Origin: Cordylochernes scorpioides | Lineage: Eukaryota; Arthropoda; Arachnida; Pseudoscorpiones; Chernetidae | Assembly (NCBI GenBank): GCA_030710605.1 | Contig: CP092886.1 | Location: 165,012,573-165,076,572, forward strand | Direction of reading: 5' to 3' | DNA length: 64,000 nucleotides | In this document: in pieces, positions 31,901 to 41,813 of the stretch | Numbering within the stretch: position 1 is the first letter of the stretch | Layout of the letters: every line of letters begins with the position of its first letter | Program-made: the position numbers and the translations under genes | The notes under the pieces: model-generated | The model's database searches: none | Told to the model about the DNA's origin: nothing | The model's input: only the letters and a program-made list of their open reading frames with translations

Positions 31901-34900
31901 GATCATTCCCATCTCATCCCGTGCTCAGTCCCATCTCATCCCGTGGTCAGTCCCATCTCATCCTTTGCTCAGTCCCATCTCATCCCGTACTCAGTCCCAT
32001 CTCATCCCGTGGTCAGTCCCATCTCATCCCGCTGTCAGTCCCATCTCATCCCGTGCTCAGTCCCATCTCATCCCGCTGTCAGTCCCATCTCATCCCGTGC
32101 TCAATCCCATCTCATCCCGTGCTCAGTCCCATCTCATCCCGTGTTCAGTCCCATCTCATCCCGTGATCATTCCCATCTCATTCCGTGATCATTTCCATCT
32201 CATCCCGTGCTCAGTCCCATCTCATCCCGTGCTCAGTCCCATCTCATCCCGTGCTCAGTCCCATCTCAACCCGTGGTCAGTACCATCTCATCCCGTGATC
32301 AGTCCCATCTCATCCCGTGGTCAGTTTCATCTCATCCCGTGCTCAGTCCCATCTCATCCCGTGGTCAGTTTCATCTCATCCCGTGGTCAGTTTCATCTCA
32401 TCCCGTGGTCAGTCCCATCTCATCCCTTGCTCAGTCCCATCTCATCCCGTGCTCAGTTCCATCTCATCCCGTGGTCAGTCCCATCTCATCCCGCTGTCAG
32501 TCCCATCTCATCCCGCTTTCAGTCCCATCTCATCCCGTGCTCAGTCCCATCTCATCCCGTGCTCAGTCCCATCTCATCCCGTGTTCAGTCCCATCTCATC
32601 CCGTGATCATTCCCATCTCATCCCGTGATCATTTCCATCTCATCCCGTGCTCAGTCCCATCTCATCCCGTGCTCAGTCCCATCTCATCCCATGCTCAGTC
32701 CCATCTCAACCCGTGGTCAGTCCCATCTCATCCCGTGGTCAGTACCATCTCATCCCGTGGTCAGTCCCATCTCATCCCGTGCTCAGTCCCATCTCATCCC
32801 GTGGTCAGGCCCTTCTCATCCCGTGTTCAGTCCCATCTCATCCCGTGATCATTCCCATCTCATCCCGTGCTCAGTCCCATCTCATCCCGTGGTCAGGCCC
32901 TTCTCATCCCGTGTTCAGTCCCATCTCATCCCGTGATCATTCCCATCTCATCCCGTGATCATTCCCATCTCATCCCGTGATCATTCCCATCTCATCCCGT
33001 GCTCAGTCCCATCTCATCCCGTGGTCAGTTTCATCTCATCCCGTGCTCAGTCCCATCTCATCCCGTGGTCAGTTTCATCTCATCCCGTGGTCAGGCCCTT
33101 CTCATCCCGTGTTCAGTCCCATCTCATCCCGTGATCATTCCCATCTCATCCCGTGATCAGGCCCTTCTCATCCCGTGGTCAGTTTCATCTCATCCCGTGC
33201 TCAGTCCAATCTCATCTCGCTGTCAGTCCCATCTCATCCCGTGGTCAGTCCCATCTCATCCCGCTGTCAGTCCCATCTCATCCCGTGCTCAGTCCCATCT
33301 CATCCCGTGCTCAGTCCCATCTCCTCCCGTGCTCAGTCCCAACTCACCCCGTGATCATTCCCATCTCATCCCGTGATCATTCCCATCTCATCACGTGCTC
33401 AGTCCCATATCATCCCGTGCTCAGTCCCATCCCATCCCGTGCTCAGTCCCATCTCATCCCGTGCTCAGTCCCATCTCATCCCGTGGTCAGTCCCATCTCA
33501 TCCCGCTGTCAGTCCCATCTCATCCCGTGCTCAGTCCCATCTCATCCCGTGTTCAGTTCCATCTCATCCCGTGATCATTCCCATCTCATCCCGTGATCAT
33601 TCCCATCTCATCCCGTGCTCAGTCCCATCTCATCCCGTGGTCAGTTTCATCTCATCCCGTGCTCAGTCCCATCTCATCCCGTGGTCAGGTTCATCTCATC
33701 CCGTGATCATTCCCATCTCATCCCGTGGTCAGTCCCATCTCATCCCGTGATCATTCCCATCGCATCCCGTGATCATTCCCATCTCATCCCGTGCTCAGTC
33801 CCATCTCATCCCATGCTCAGTCCCATCTCAACCCGTGGTCAGTCCCATCTCATCCCGTGGTCAGTACCATCTCATCCCGTGGTCAGTCCCATCTCATTCC
33901 GTGCTCAGTCCCATCCCATCCCGTGCTCAGCCCCATCTCATCCCGTGCTCAGTCCCATCTCATCCCGCTGTAAGTCCCATCTCATCCCATGCTCAGTCCC
34001 ATCTCATCCCTTGCTCAGTCCCATCTCATCCCGTGGTCAGTCCCATCTCATCCCGTGGTCAGTCCCATCTCATTCCGTGCTCAGTCCCATCCCATCCCGT
34101 GCTCAGCCCCATCTCATCCCGTGCTCAGTCCCATCTCATCCCGCTGTCAGTCCCATCTCATCTGTGCTCAGTCCCATCTCATCCCTTGCTCAGTCCCATC
34201 TCATCCCGTGCTCAGTCCCATCTCATCCCGTGATCATTCCCATCTCAACCCGTGATCATTCACATCTCATCCCGTGCTCAGTCCCATCTCATCCCGTGCT
34301 CAGTCCCATCTCATCCCGTGCTCAGTCCCATCTCATCCCGTGGTCAGTCCCATCTCATCCCGCTGTCAGTCCCATCTCATCCCGTGCTCAGTCCCATCTC
34401 AACCCGTGATCATTCCCATCTCATCCCGTCCTCAGTCCCATCTCATCCCGTGCTTAGTCCCATCTCATCCCGTGATCATTCCCATCTCATCCCGTGATCA
34501 TTCCCATCTCATCCCGTGCTCAGTCCCATCTCATCCCGTGGTCAGTCCCATCTCATCCTTTGCTCAGTCCCATCTCATCCCGTACTCAGTCCCATCTCAT
34601 CCCGTGGTCAGTCCCATCTCATCCCGCTGTCAGTCCCATCTCATCCCGTGCTCAGTCCCATCTCATCCCGCTGTCAGTCCCATCTCATCCCGTGCTCAAT
34701 CCCATCTCATCCCGTGCTCAGTCCCATCTCATCCCGTGTTCAGTCCCATCTCATCCCGTGATCATTCCCATCTCATTCCGTGATCATTTCCATCTCATCC
34801 CGTGCTCAGTCCCATCTCATCCCGTGCTCAGTCCCATCTCATCCCGTGCTCAGTCCCATCTCAACCCGTGGTCAGTACCATCTCATCCCGTGATCAGTCC

Positions 34901-35020
34901 CATCTCATCCCGTGCTCAGTCCCATCTCATCCCGTGCTCAGTCCCATCTCAACCCGTGGTCAGTCACATCTCAACCCGTGGTCAGTCCCATCTCATCCCG
35001 TGGTCAGTACCATCTCAGCC
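25965..35020. repeat. 22-bp minisatellite, ~410 units, with ~2.6-2.7 kb higher-order repeats
   Basis: The consensus unit is CAGTCCCATCTCATCCCGTG plus CT. Common variants change the last four bases and positions 4-7 (for example GGTCAGTTTC, GATCATTCCC, CTGTCAGTCC, GGTCAGGCCC). Large blocks repeat at about 2,703, 2,637 and 2,592-2,595 bp offsets with near identity. Because 22 is not a multiple of 3 and the unit has no stop, all three plus frames stay open for hundreds of codons. This is not evidence of a protein. The minus strand, the Helitron sense strand, has GGG about every 11 bases. Confidence 0.97.
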
Positions 35021-35064
35021 GGCCACGTCACTTAAGTGGGGGGGGCAAGCCAATCAGGTTTGAA

Positions 35065-35121
35065 CACGTCACACAGAATGGACCAATCCTATTCGGCTTC
35101 AACGAACAGACGCTTTATTAT
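35065..35121 (-). repeat. 57-bp direct repeat, outer copy
   Basis: Outer copy of the 25908-25964 sequence, six bases inside the Helitron 5' end. About 45 bp of other sequence, with a run of eight G (GTGGGGGGGGCAAG), separate it from the array. Confidence 0.9.
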
Positions 35122-35127
35122 ATGTGA

Positions 35128-35418
35128 TAACGCGCCATCTATCGATGAGAAATACAACTATCTCGATCAGGAATTTTTCTTTTACAAATAAAACAAACTT
35201 TATACTGTCCTTACTGTAATGAAAATATATAAGAAGACTTTATCAATACAGTATTAGATCCCTAAAAAGAGGTCTGGTGAATTAAATTGCCAAAACCGCT
35301 GGAGGGTTCCCCACTGATGAACCAAGTCTTCCCACTATTTTTCATTGCAGTAAGGACAGTAAAAAGTTTGTTTTCCATTTGTAAAAGAAATATTCGTGTT
35401 TAATAGTTGTATTTCTTA
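35128..35418. mobile_element. foldback family B variant, interrupted by the Helitron
   Basis: GCGCCATCTATCGATGAGAA and ACTGTCCTTACTGTAATGAA form the left arm. TTTTCATTGCAGTAAGGACA and ATAGTTGTATTTCTTATT form the right arm. The GCCAAAACCGCTGGAGGG centre is shared with other family B copies. Its outermost left bases lie at 25343-25354, beyond the Helitron. Confidence 0.75.
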
Positions 35419-35438
35419 TTAATAAATACAGTTACTGA

Positions 35439-35835
35439 GAACTCCCAACTCACCTATTCAGGAATTTATTCCACAAACAAAAAATAACCTCTTTCTGGAA
35501 ATCCACCCTAAACCACCCCTGGTACACCCCCATTCCTAACGAATCTTCTTTCTACACCCTTACTAGGGAAGAACAAACTGCGATTTCAAGATTACGAACA
35601 GCACATCTTAGAATGCTCAAATTTAATGTAAAAATCAAAACATTCCCGAAATGCTCCAAATGCGATTCCCAACCACCCAGTCCTAAACATTTATTGAATT
35701 GTCTCAAATCATCCAAAAAATACATTTGAGAAAACCTCAGGGCTATAATAGAAAAGCTGAGACAACGGAACCTAATGGAAATCGTTTAAACGACTTGAGG
35801 AATAAGCAACAACAGCAATAAATAAAATATTTCTT
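35439..35835 (+). pseudogene. LINE ORF2 C-terminus and 3' end
   Basis: The open frame from about 35439 reads a Jockey/CR1-like LINE C-terminus: NHPWYTPIPNE, then TREEQTAISRLRTAHLRM, then the zinc-knuckle-like CSKCDSQPPSPKHLLNC. A TGA interrupts after KKYI, where a related copy at 43401-43529 has a tryptophan codon. The frame then runs on to EIV and a TAA at 35787-35789. The 3' end is CGTTTAAACGACTTGAGGAA followed by CAACAACAG. The 5' part of the LINE is missing, as usual after incomplete reverse transcription. Confidence 0.8.
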
Positions 35836-37285
35836 AGGATATTATGCAATATCTTTTACCATATTTTAGGACTAATACCATATTTTAGGACTATATTTTT
35901 AAGATTCTTTTGAAACGTCACCAATAGTATTTACTTATGTTACCTGGTCAATCCAAGTATTTTTGACCTTAATTGACTTGTCTTAAGTTAGACATGAACT
36001 TAAATAAGGGAAACATAACTTCATCGATGGAGATTGGGAGATACAGAGGGTGAAGGATAGCCTCTCTGATAGCCTATTTTTATCTATTTACTTTTCACAC
36101 CAACATGTGCTTATGTGAATCAAAAGCATTATATTTGGCCAACCGGTTGTAGAAATGTGAATATATTTACCAATTTTATAATTGTTAAAACATCTACGCG
36201 TCCTATTTATCCGACAGTTGGCAAAAATCTTAAAGTCCATTAACAATTGTGTATTAACGCTCATTTGCGTGAGCCAATGTCTTACTTGGTTGCCTTTGAG
36301 CTATTTTTAACGGCGTTCAACCATAAGTCAAGTTTGCAACACAGTCCTGGGTGTCGTAAAATAGAAAGAAATATGTTAGGCTTAAAGGTCAAAGCTCAAA
36401 TCGTCACTCTCTAGTTGAAAGAGACCCCCGAGCCAATAAACCTTCACAACGCAGAAGATGGGTTCCAGATGTTTTGTTTACATAAGATTCCCACTCCGCT
36501 GATAATATTTAGTCACACCAAAAATGCGTCTGCTTCCTGTGTTCGAAGAACCTCGTTCCTAATTGAACCTAAGGATATGTCATCTTTGACAATATGGAAG
36601 AATAATAGTATGTTACGGTAATGATACAGGCTTCACATCAACTAATATTGCGATAGTTTGTTTTTATTGGCAACGCGGTACGTTAAAGCTATTGTTAAAG
36701 GTGCTTTCATAATTCGATTTTCATACAAAACTGGATAAATGTGTTCAAATATCTTGCACAATTCACATTATCGTTTGAACTTCACAGCCATATTCTGAAG
36801 GTTCTCTAAGTTCACTATTCCCAATGTGAGCGCTGTACAGCTTCCATTCTTTCTGTTAACTTTGCGCTCAATTGGTTCCCGAGACAATTCTGAAGACATA
36901 ACGGATGAATGAGGCGAGACACGCGCGATGCTGGCCCATTTGGCGCGGGTTCAAAACCCGACCGATGTTCTACTTGATCTTTTAAAATAGAAACCACAAC
37001 ATTTGTTTTCTAAGACAAATCTTCTCTATCTGTATTTATTAATCTTTAAATTATGGTTTAAGAGACCATGTAAAGCAATATTTGTATGGCTATTTCTTAT
37101 AAACGTAAAACCTCATGAACATTATGCATTTTGATATTTAAAAAAAACCCATCTTAAAGACGATTCATATGAAGGTGAATAGGTCAGTTGTACGCGGGTT
37201 ATCTCACATTATGATCTACAAAATATAAAGGCAATTCCAACCACTTCCTCACCAATTTCCAATTTTTACACTTGAAATATATTTT
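35836..37285. other. unassigned; one tRNA-like B box
   Basis: About 1.4 kb without recognised genes. CGGGTTCAAAACCCG at about 36947-36961 resembles a T-arm and may be a SINE remnant. Open frames at 36415-36621 and 36815-36997 are short and unrecognised. Confidence 0.4.
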
Positions 37286-37289
37286 TGAT

Positions 37290-37586
37290 GATCCCTAATG
37301 CACGTGATACGGGCCATGATAATCATGGTAGGCAGTAGTTGACGATTACTTTTACTGTAAATGCAACACATGTCTAATGTGCTAAGAAATTCGACTTTTT
37401 CACTCAAAAGTGTGCCATAGGTCCGTTTAGTTACTTGCACTCACTGGTGGGGTTGAGTTTTTGCAAGAATTCGGGGGCCTTTGGTGAAATTTCTTAATTA
37501 GAAAAAAGGTGCCCAACGCTGGATTCGATCCCGGTCGCGCCTGTGGAAAACCAACGGTTTATATCACTCGTGCACCGATCCCAACA
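37290..37586 (-). repeat. tRNA-derived SINE, copy 3 (best head)
   Basis: On the minus strand the 5' end is tRNA-like: GGGATCGGTGCACGAGTGAT at the A-box position and GGGATCGAATCC as a B box (about 37515-37530). The body and tail follow to the left and match 4368-4645 and 8023-8255. Confidence 0.75.
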
Positions 37587-37698
37587 TAAATAAATAACAA
37601 AATATTAGAACTTACACATAATAAGTCACGGTAAATAAATTTATCAGCAATTGAGAGTTTTTTAAATATGATTTTTAACCGAGGTAAAATCTTCCCAA

Positions 37699-37789
37699 TT
37701 ACATGCGTGGTAAGGACAAAATACTCAGGAGATAAGTTTCTTCAGGAGAAACTTATCTCCTGAGTATTTTGTCCTTACCACGCATGTAA
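37699..37789. repeat. 91-bp hairpin with ~43-bp perfect arms
   Basis: TTACATGCGTGGTAAGGACA and TGTCCTTACCACGCATGTAA are the outer parts of the arms. The inner parts are ATACTCAGGAGATAAGTTTC and GAAACTTATCTCCTGAGTAT, around a loop of a few bases. Confidence 0.9.
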
Positions 37790-37882
37790 ATATGATTTTG
37801 TTAATGTTTCGTAGATTGTTCTTCTCTTAACGTTCTTTTCACGCTGTTGTGTGAACCATGTAATAGTTTTATTAACAATATT

Positions 37883-38075
37883 TTAACAAAGTATTTATTA
37901 ATTTTTATTATTTTTATTAACAGAGTGGTCATTTTTATGTTTATATTTTGCTACTCTGTAAATATCCCTCGTGGCTTATCTTTTGTTTACCATTTCATAG
38001 TTTGTCCTTGCCTGAAATAAATTGTTGTTTCCTCCTGAAGTTTTTGTCTTCCCTAATTTTCCACGTGTCAATATA
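37883..38075 (+). mobile_element. diverged LTR (TRIM family), probably 5' LTR
   Basis: AACAAAGTATTTATT, TTTTGCTACTCTG, CCTGAAATAAATTG and TCCTCCTGAAGTTTTTG match the LTRs at 41814 and 42332. The AATAAA is a plausible polyadenylation signal within the LTR. A short open frame follows. Confidence 0.5.
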
Positions 38076-38128
38076 TTATATCGAGAGATTGCGTCGTTTT
38101 GGTTGTTTTAATCTTCAGAAGAAAGAAA

Positions 38129-38208
38129 TGAGCACAAGGCAACTAAATACCGCCCCAGGAAAACGATCACCAACAGAGGCAATCGATGGAGTAAATGAAA
38201 TACCTTGA
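38129..38208 (+). CDS. short frame after LTR, possible gag start
   Basis: From an ATG at about 38129 the frame reads MSTRQLNTAPGKRSPTEAID before a stop. It lies about 55 bp after the LTR-like sequence, where a gag start would be expected. It is too short to identify, and the element is truncated here. It could also be chance. Confidence 0.2.
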
Positions 38209-38469
38209 TATAAGGATTAAATATATGGTATCACATGGGAGACAAGTTATACAATAGTTCTTATATATTAATTTAGTAAGATTTAAGTTAATTTACATAT
38301 AAAATTACTTTTCCAGTTAAAAATCAGCTTATTCCCCACAATTATTTTTGGCGCTGAAAAAGGTAAAGAGCAGCATATAATTGGAACCATGGAAAACTAT
38401 CTAAGAGTCAAGAATGAGAAGATTTGTGGCCATTTTCATCTTTTAAATAAATATGAATATATTTATATA

Positions 38470-38920
38470 AAAAGGTACCTGTGGATCTGTGAAGGAAGAA
38501 AAAGCAATTTTCTCAAAATATTTCGAGGGATTTCTCCCTATTTATCAATTTATTACACAATAAATATAAAGGTAAATACAATTTTTGTAGATCACATGAA
38601 CGACAAAATTGTTTCCATGTGATCTAAAAGAATATGCAAATTACCTATTTGTGGATTGACAAAAGATTATTGTTGTCATTGGCTTTTATTTGTCATCATC
38701 ATCATACGTCTATATAAGGAAGAATAAATAAAAAAAACTATCAAATTTTGTCACCTACTTGCCTTTCCTAAATCCTAATTTCCATAAGAGGATAAAACAT
38801 TGGCGACGAAGATGAGATTCGAACCCACGCGGGCAGTTTTTTGTGCGAAAAATTATAAGAGTGAGAAATCCCTCGAAATATTTAGAGAAAAATATATTTT
38901 TTCTTTAACACATCCACGTA
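38470..38920. mobile_element. foldback element interrupted by an LTR fragment
   Basis: Arms AATATTTCGAGGGATTTCTC (about 38519) and GAGAAATCCCTCGAAATATT (about 38865) are inverted. The LTR and primer site at 38586-38836 lie between them. Confidence 0.5.
38586..38836 (+). mobile_element. solo 5' LTR plus tRNA-Ser primer-binding site
   Basis: The LTR starts TGTAGATCACATG and ends GGATAAAACA at 38799. It has a TATA-like TCTATATAAGG and an AATAAA downstream. After one T, TGGCGACGAAGATGAGATTC starts at 38801 and the match to a tRNA-Ser 3' half continues to 38836, including the T-loop complement GATTCGAACCC. tRNA-Ser primers are known for Mag-type Gypsy elements. No gag or pol follows. Confidence 0.65.
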
Positions 38921-39600
38921 TGCCCTTTTTTATATAAATGTATTCAATGGGTCGTCTTTTGACTCAAAATATAATTACGTAATTTTGTAAGCCTTCTCAA
39001 TTTATGCGGATTCTTATGTCATTGCTTAGTGATTGATTGGAATAAATGATGATGATTTTACCATTGTTCTCTATATAGGCGGTTGAACTGTTGGTGTTCA
39101 ATGTAAAAATGTGCAAGATGCTGTGGGGATACACATGCATGATGTAATGGTCGACTACCTTATTAATATTTCATGGATTCCACAATCAGGCCAGTTGATT
39201 CGATAAAGGCACACATTCCATTCTCCACATTTACCTCGAGGGAGAGATAGTCGGCGAATAAATTCACTTTTAAATCACTTTAACACAGTCTTAATAAAAT
39301 GTTTACCCTTCCGTGATTCCTTGCAATATGGAACTGTATTATATGTGAATTAGCGCGATATCGTTAAATAGTGTTATATATCTATAAATAATCTATTTAT
39401 CTTTTGTTTTTGGATTGAAGAAGGTAAATAATAGAATATGATAGTGTTTTTTACCTTTAAATTATCTTTGATTTAAGTGAATTTTCTGACAACAGATTAT
39501 TTATTCTCTTTTTTAATGAAGAGTCGACTCGATTTGAATCGTCAATTGAGACCACTATTAATCCCCTGTGATGTAACAAAGCTTTTTGAGGGCGCGAAGT
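38921..39600. other. unassigned spacer
   Basis: No recognised gene or repeat. Confidence 0.5.
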
Positions 39601-39607
39601 ATCGTTT

Positions 39608-39800
39608 AAAGTTGCAGAAAGATGATATTCATATACAAAAAGAGGCACCTCTCCCTTTAAATAGATATTAAAGCAATGCTCGTGGTTCATCACCCCAGTA
39701 TCGAATGTTATGGTGGTGATAAAGAATGAGCCACAACACCTGTTTTGGAAAATTCAGACAAAAGCCAAGCATTATGCCATGGTTTCGGGCTTTGGCCCTC
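39608..39800 (+). mobile_element. foldback family E copy with hammerhead-like core
   Basis: GTTGCAGAAAGATGATATTC, AAAAGAGGCACCTCTCCC and CACAACACCTGTTTTGG are shared with other E copies. On the minus strand about 39755-39795 reads CTGATGA, GGGC...GCCC, GAAACCATGG, resembling a hammerhead core with self-complementary CCATGG. Stem I pairing is poor. Confidence 0.55.
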
Positions 39801-39923
39801 ATCAGTACAGGGGAAGAAGCTTCGATTTAATAAAACACTACAAGAGGAGTTATCGATTAAGTTGAATTAGACAAAAAGGTTCTTAAGTTGATGAATTATC
39901 AGAAATTATTTTTTCAGGCCAGG

Positions 39924-40198
39924 ATACAAAATATTACGGGAGGATGGTACTCATGTGCCAAAATAGACACCTCTCCCGTTAAAAATTCATAAAAAAACCA
40001 ATGTATTCTGTTTATCACCCTCCTGTATATAACGCAATGGTGATATTGTGAAACTGATGCTGTGGCAAATTCTTATCGCCTCCATTGTGTTCTGTACTGG
40101 GGTGATTAACACTGCGTTATTTTAATGCATTTTTAAAGGGAGAGGTGCCTATTTTGGTATATGTATACCAACATCCCGCAACTTTATACTGTATTCTG
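39924..40198. mobile_element. foldback family E, inverted-repeat copy
   Basis: ATATTACGGGAGGATGGTAC at the left and CCAACATCCCGCAACTTTAT at the right are inverted. GACACCTCTCCCGTTAAAAA and TTTTTAAAGGGAGAGGTGCC also pair. The loop includes GAAACTGATGCTG. Confidence 0.8.
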
Positions 40199-40289
40199 TT
40201 CTAAAAATCGGCCTTGTCACTTCATCAACATAAACACCTTTTTAAAAAATTCGAACTATTTCATTACACCTCTAATAGGATGTAATTAA

Positions 40290-40415
40290 ATTGAAGCCGC
40301 CTCTATACTGATGAGAGCTATATCCCGAAAACATGGTTTATACTATAAACTTTATAGGTTGAATTTTGTCTGAATTTTCCAAAACTGGTGTTATGACTCA
40401 TTCTTCATCATAATC
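40290..40415 (+). mobile_element. family E inner fragment with hammerhead-like core
   Basis: CTGATGAGAGCTATATCCCG then GAAAACATGGTT lies at about 40306-40337, followed by TTGTCTGAATTTTCCAAAAC, which matches the reverse complement of 39745-39765. Only about four stem I pairs (TATA/TATA) form. Confidence 0.5.
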
Positions 40416-40914
40416 TCAACGTTTTGTATCGAGGAGAGAGTTACCAAATGAATTGTTTTGATGCCTTTCTAATGAAATAGGTGTCTATTATGCGGTACAT
40501 ATTTTAAAATGTTTGTATTTTTTATTTAATGATTATAAAAATGTTTCCTATATAAACTAATATAGAGCAAAAATAATGAAACAATTACTACTGATGATTA
40601 TATAGTTTCGTTTCTTTTACTGATAGAAGGCTCTATATGTTGGACAAAAACGCCATATACATTATCTTTATATATCTATTCAAATTAAGTTTTGCACATA
40701 TACACACAGACATGTGTGTGCTTGTTATTAAAGTTAGAAAACTAGTCAAATGGTAGATAAACAATTAATAGTATGAATGTTAGTTAAAATGTTGTAATGG
40801 GTATGCTGAAATAGTTTGGGAACGTGCCAAATTAACTACAGGGTTTATTGTTCATTTGCAAGGTTTTATTCACAGATTGGATTAAATAAAGGAGGGTGAA
40901 GGTATTTCCTGATC
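40416..40914. other. unassigned spacer
   Basis: No recognised gene or repeat. Confidence 0.5.
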
Positions 40915-41076
40915 GTGTAATGGATTTTAAATAGACAGAGGCAATTTTGTTCACAATTAGTTATCTCGTATGTATTCAATAAAGATCACTGTATATCAAA
41001 TAACTTTCATAGTTATTGTCTTAATCCCGATATACATGCTAAAAGGTACAACTTCCTTAAGTTTTGTCCATGAGTG
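40915..41076 (+). mobile_element. MITE family A, left end lost
   Basis: It matches the 14986-15204 element from GACAGAGGCAATTTTGTTCA to the terminal CCATGAGTG followed by TA. Confidence 0.8.
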
Positions 41077-41810
41077 TACATGTTGAATTGAAAATGAACA
41101 ATATTTAACAATGAACTACACATATGTGAAGCTGTTGTTTATCCTAAAAAAGAAGGAAGTGAAATTACTTCTATAAATCGTAAGCTGTCCCGATATTATT
41201 TTATTTATCTTGGATCGAATATATTGCGAATTTAACACTTAAAACGCTAAGCCAAGAAACAATCTAAAATATCTTGGAAGTTCTGAGACGATTTACACTC
41301 CAGGTACAATTAGAAATAAATAAATCTGGACGGCACTTTAGAGAGAATGTTGAAGGATTAAACGCACGCGCGTGACTTAGATAAATTCTATCAGGGCTCA
41401 CAAAATGAAATTCCGTCTTCTAGAAATTCCTTAATCCCTCCATTAGTAAAATATCTTTCTCTAAATCTACTTGTTTTCGATTTTCCGCACTCTGACAACA
41501 ATTTTATCTGTCTTTGCAAACTTTGTAATCTGTTAATATGTTGGGAATTAACGTGGATGGCATTTGTTTGGATAGGGCTTTCCTCACTTTCCTATAGGGT
41601 TTATGAGATATCTTGCAACTAAATGGTGTTGCATCTCGAACATTGGTTTATTTTCCAACTAAGATATTTTGGACACAGCCTTTTATTGATAGAATAAAAA
41701 CTTAACCGTATAATCTTCAGGCTGTGTTGGCTCTTGTGCATATATAGAATTTATATGAATGGACAATATATAGGTTTAATGAAGATCTATGTTAATATTT
41801 AAGTTATTCA
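41077..41810. other. unassigned spacer
   Basis: No recognised gene or repeat. Confidence 0.5.
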
Positions 41811-41813
41811 TAT

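Larger units (their letters stand above)
25355..35127 (-). mobile_element. Helitron of ~9.8 kb carrying a giant minisatellite
   Basis: Minus-strand termini: the 5' end is TCACATATAATAAAGCG after host A; the 3' end is the hairpin CCCGTCC-TT-GGACGGG, then CTTTTCTA and CTAG, followed by host T. The order from 5' to 3' is terminus, 57-bp subterminal repeat, 22-bp array, second copy of the 57-bp repeat, leader, degraded N-terminal part of the Helitron protein, 3' hairpin. The Rep HUH and helicase domains are gone, so the copy is non-autonomous. The joined flanks (GGCAA then TAACGCGCCATCT) match an uninterrupted family B end at 11892 except for one base, which supports both boundaries. Confidence 0.8.

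Noticed and set aside
25965-35020. CRISPR-like array
   Set aside because: Units are contiguous 22-bp tandem repeats with no unique spacers, and the window is an animal genome.
25921-35063. Dozens of long plus-strand open frames of up to 432 codons
   Set aside because: They are shadows of the 22-bp repeat, which has no stop in any plus frame. There is no conserved start, end or non-repetitive domain.
36940-36965. tRNA gene from a GGGTTCAAAACCC B box
   Set aside because: No A box, anticodon arm or acceptor pairing could be found around it.
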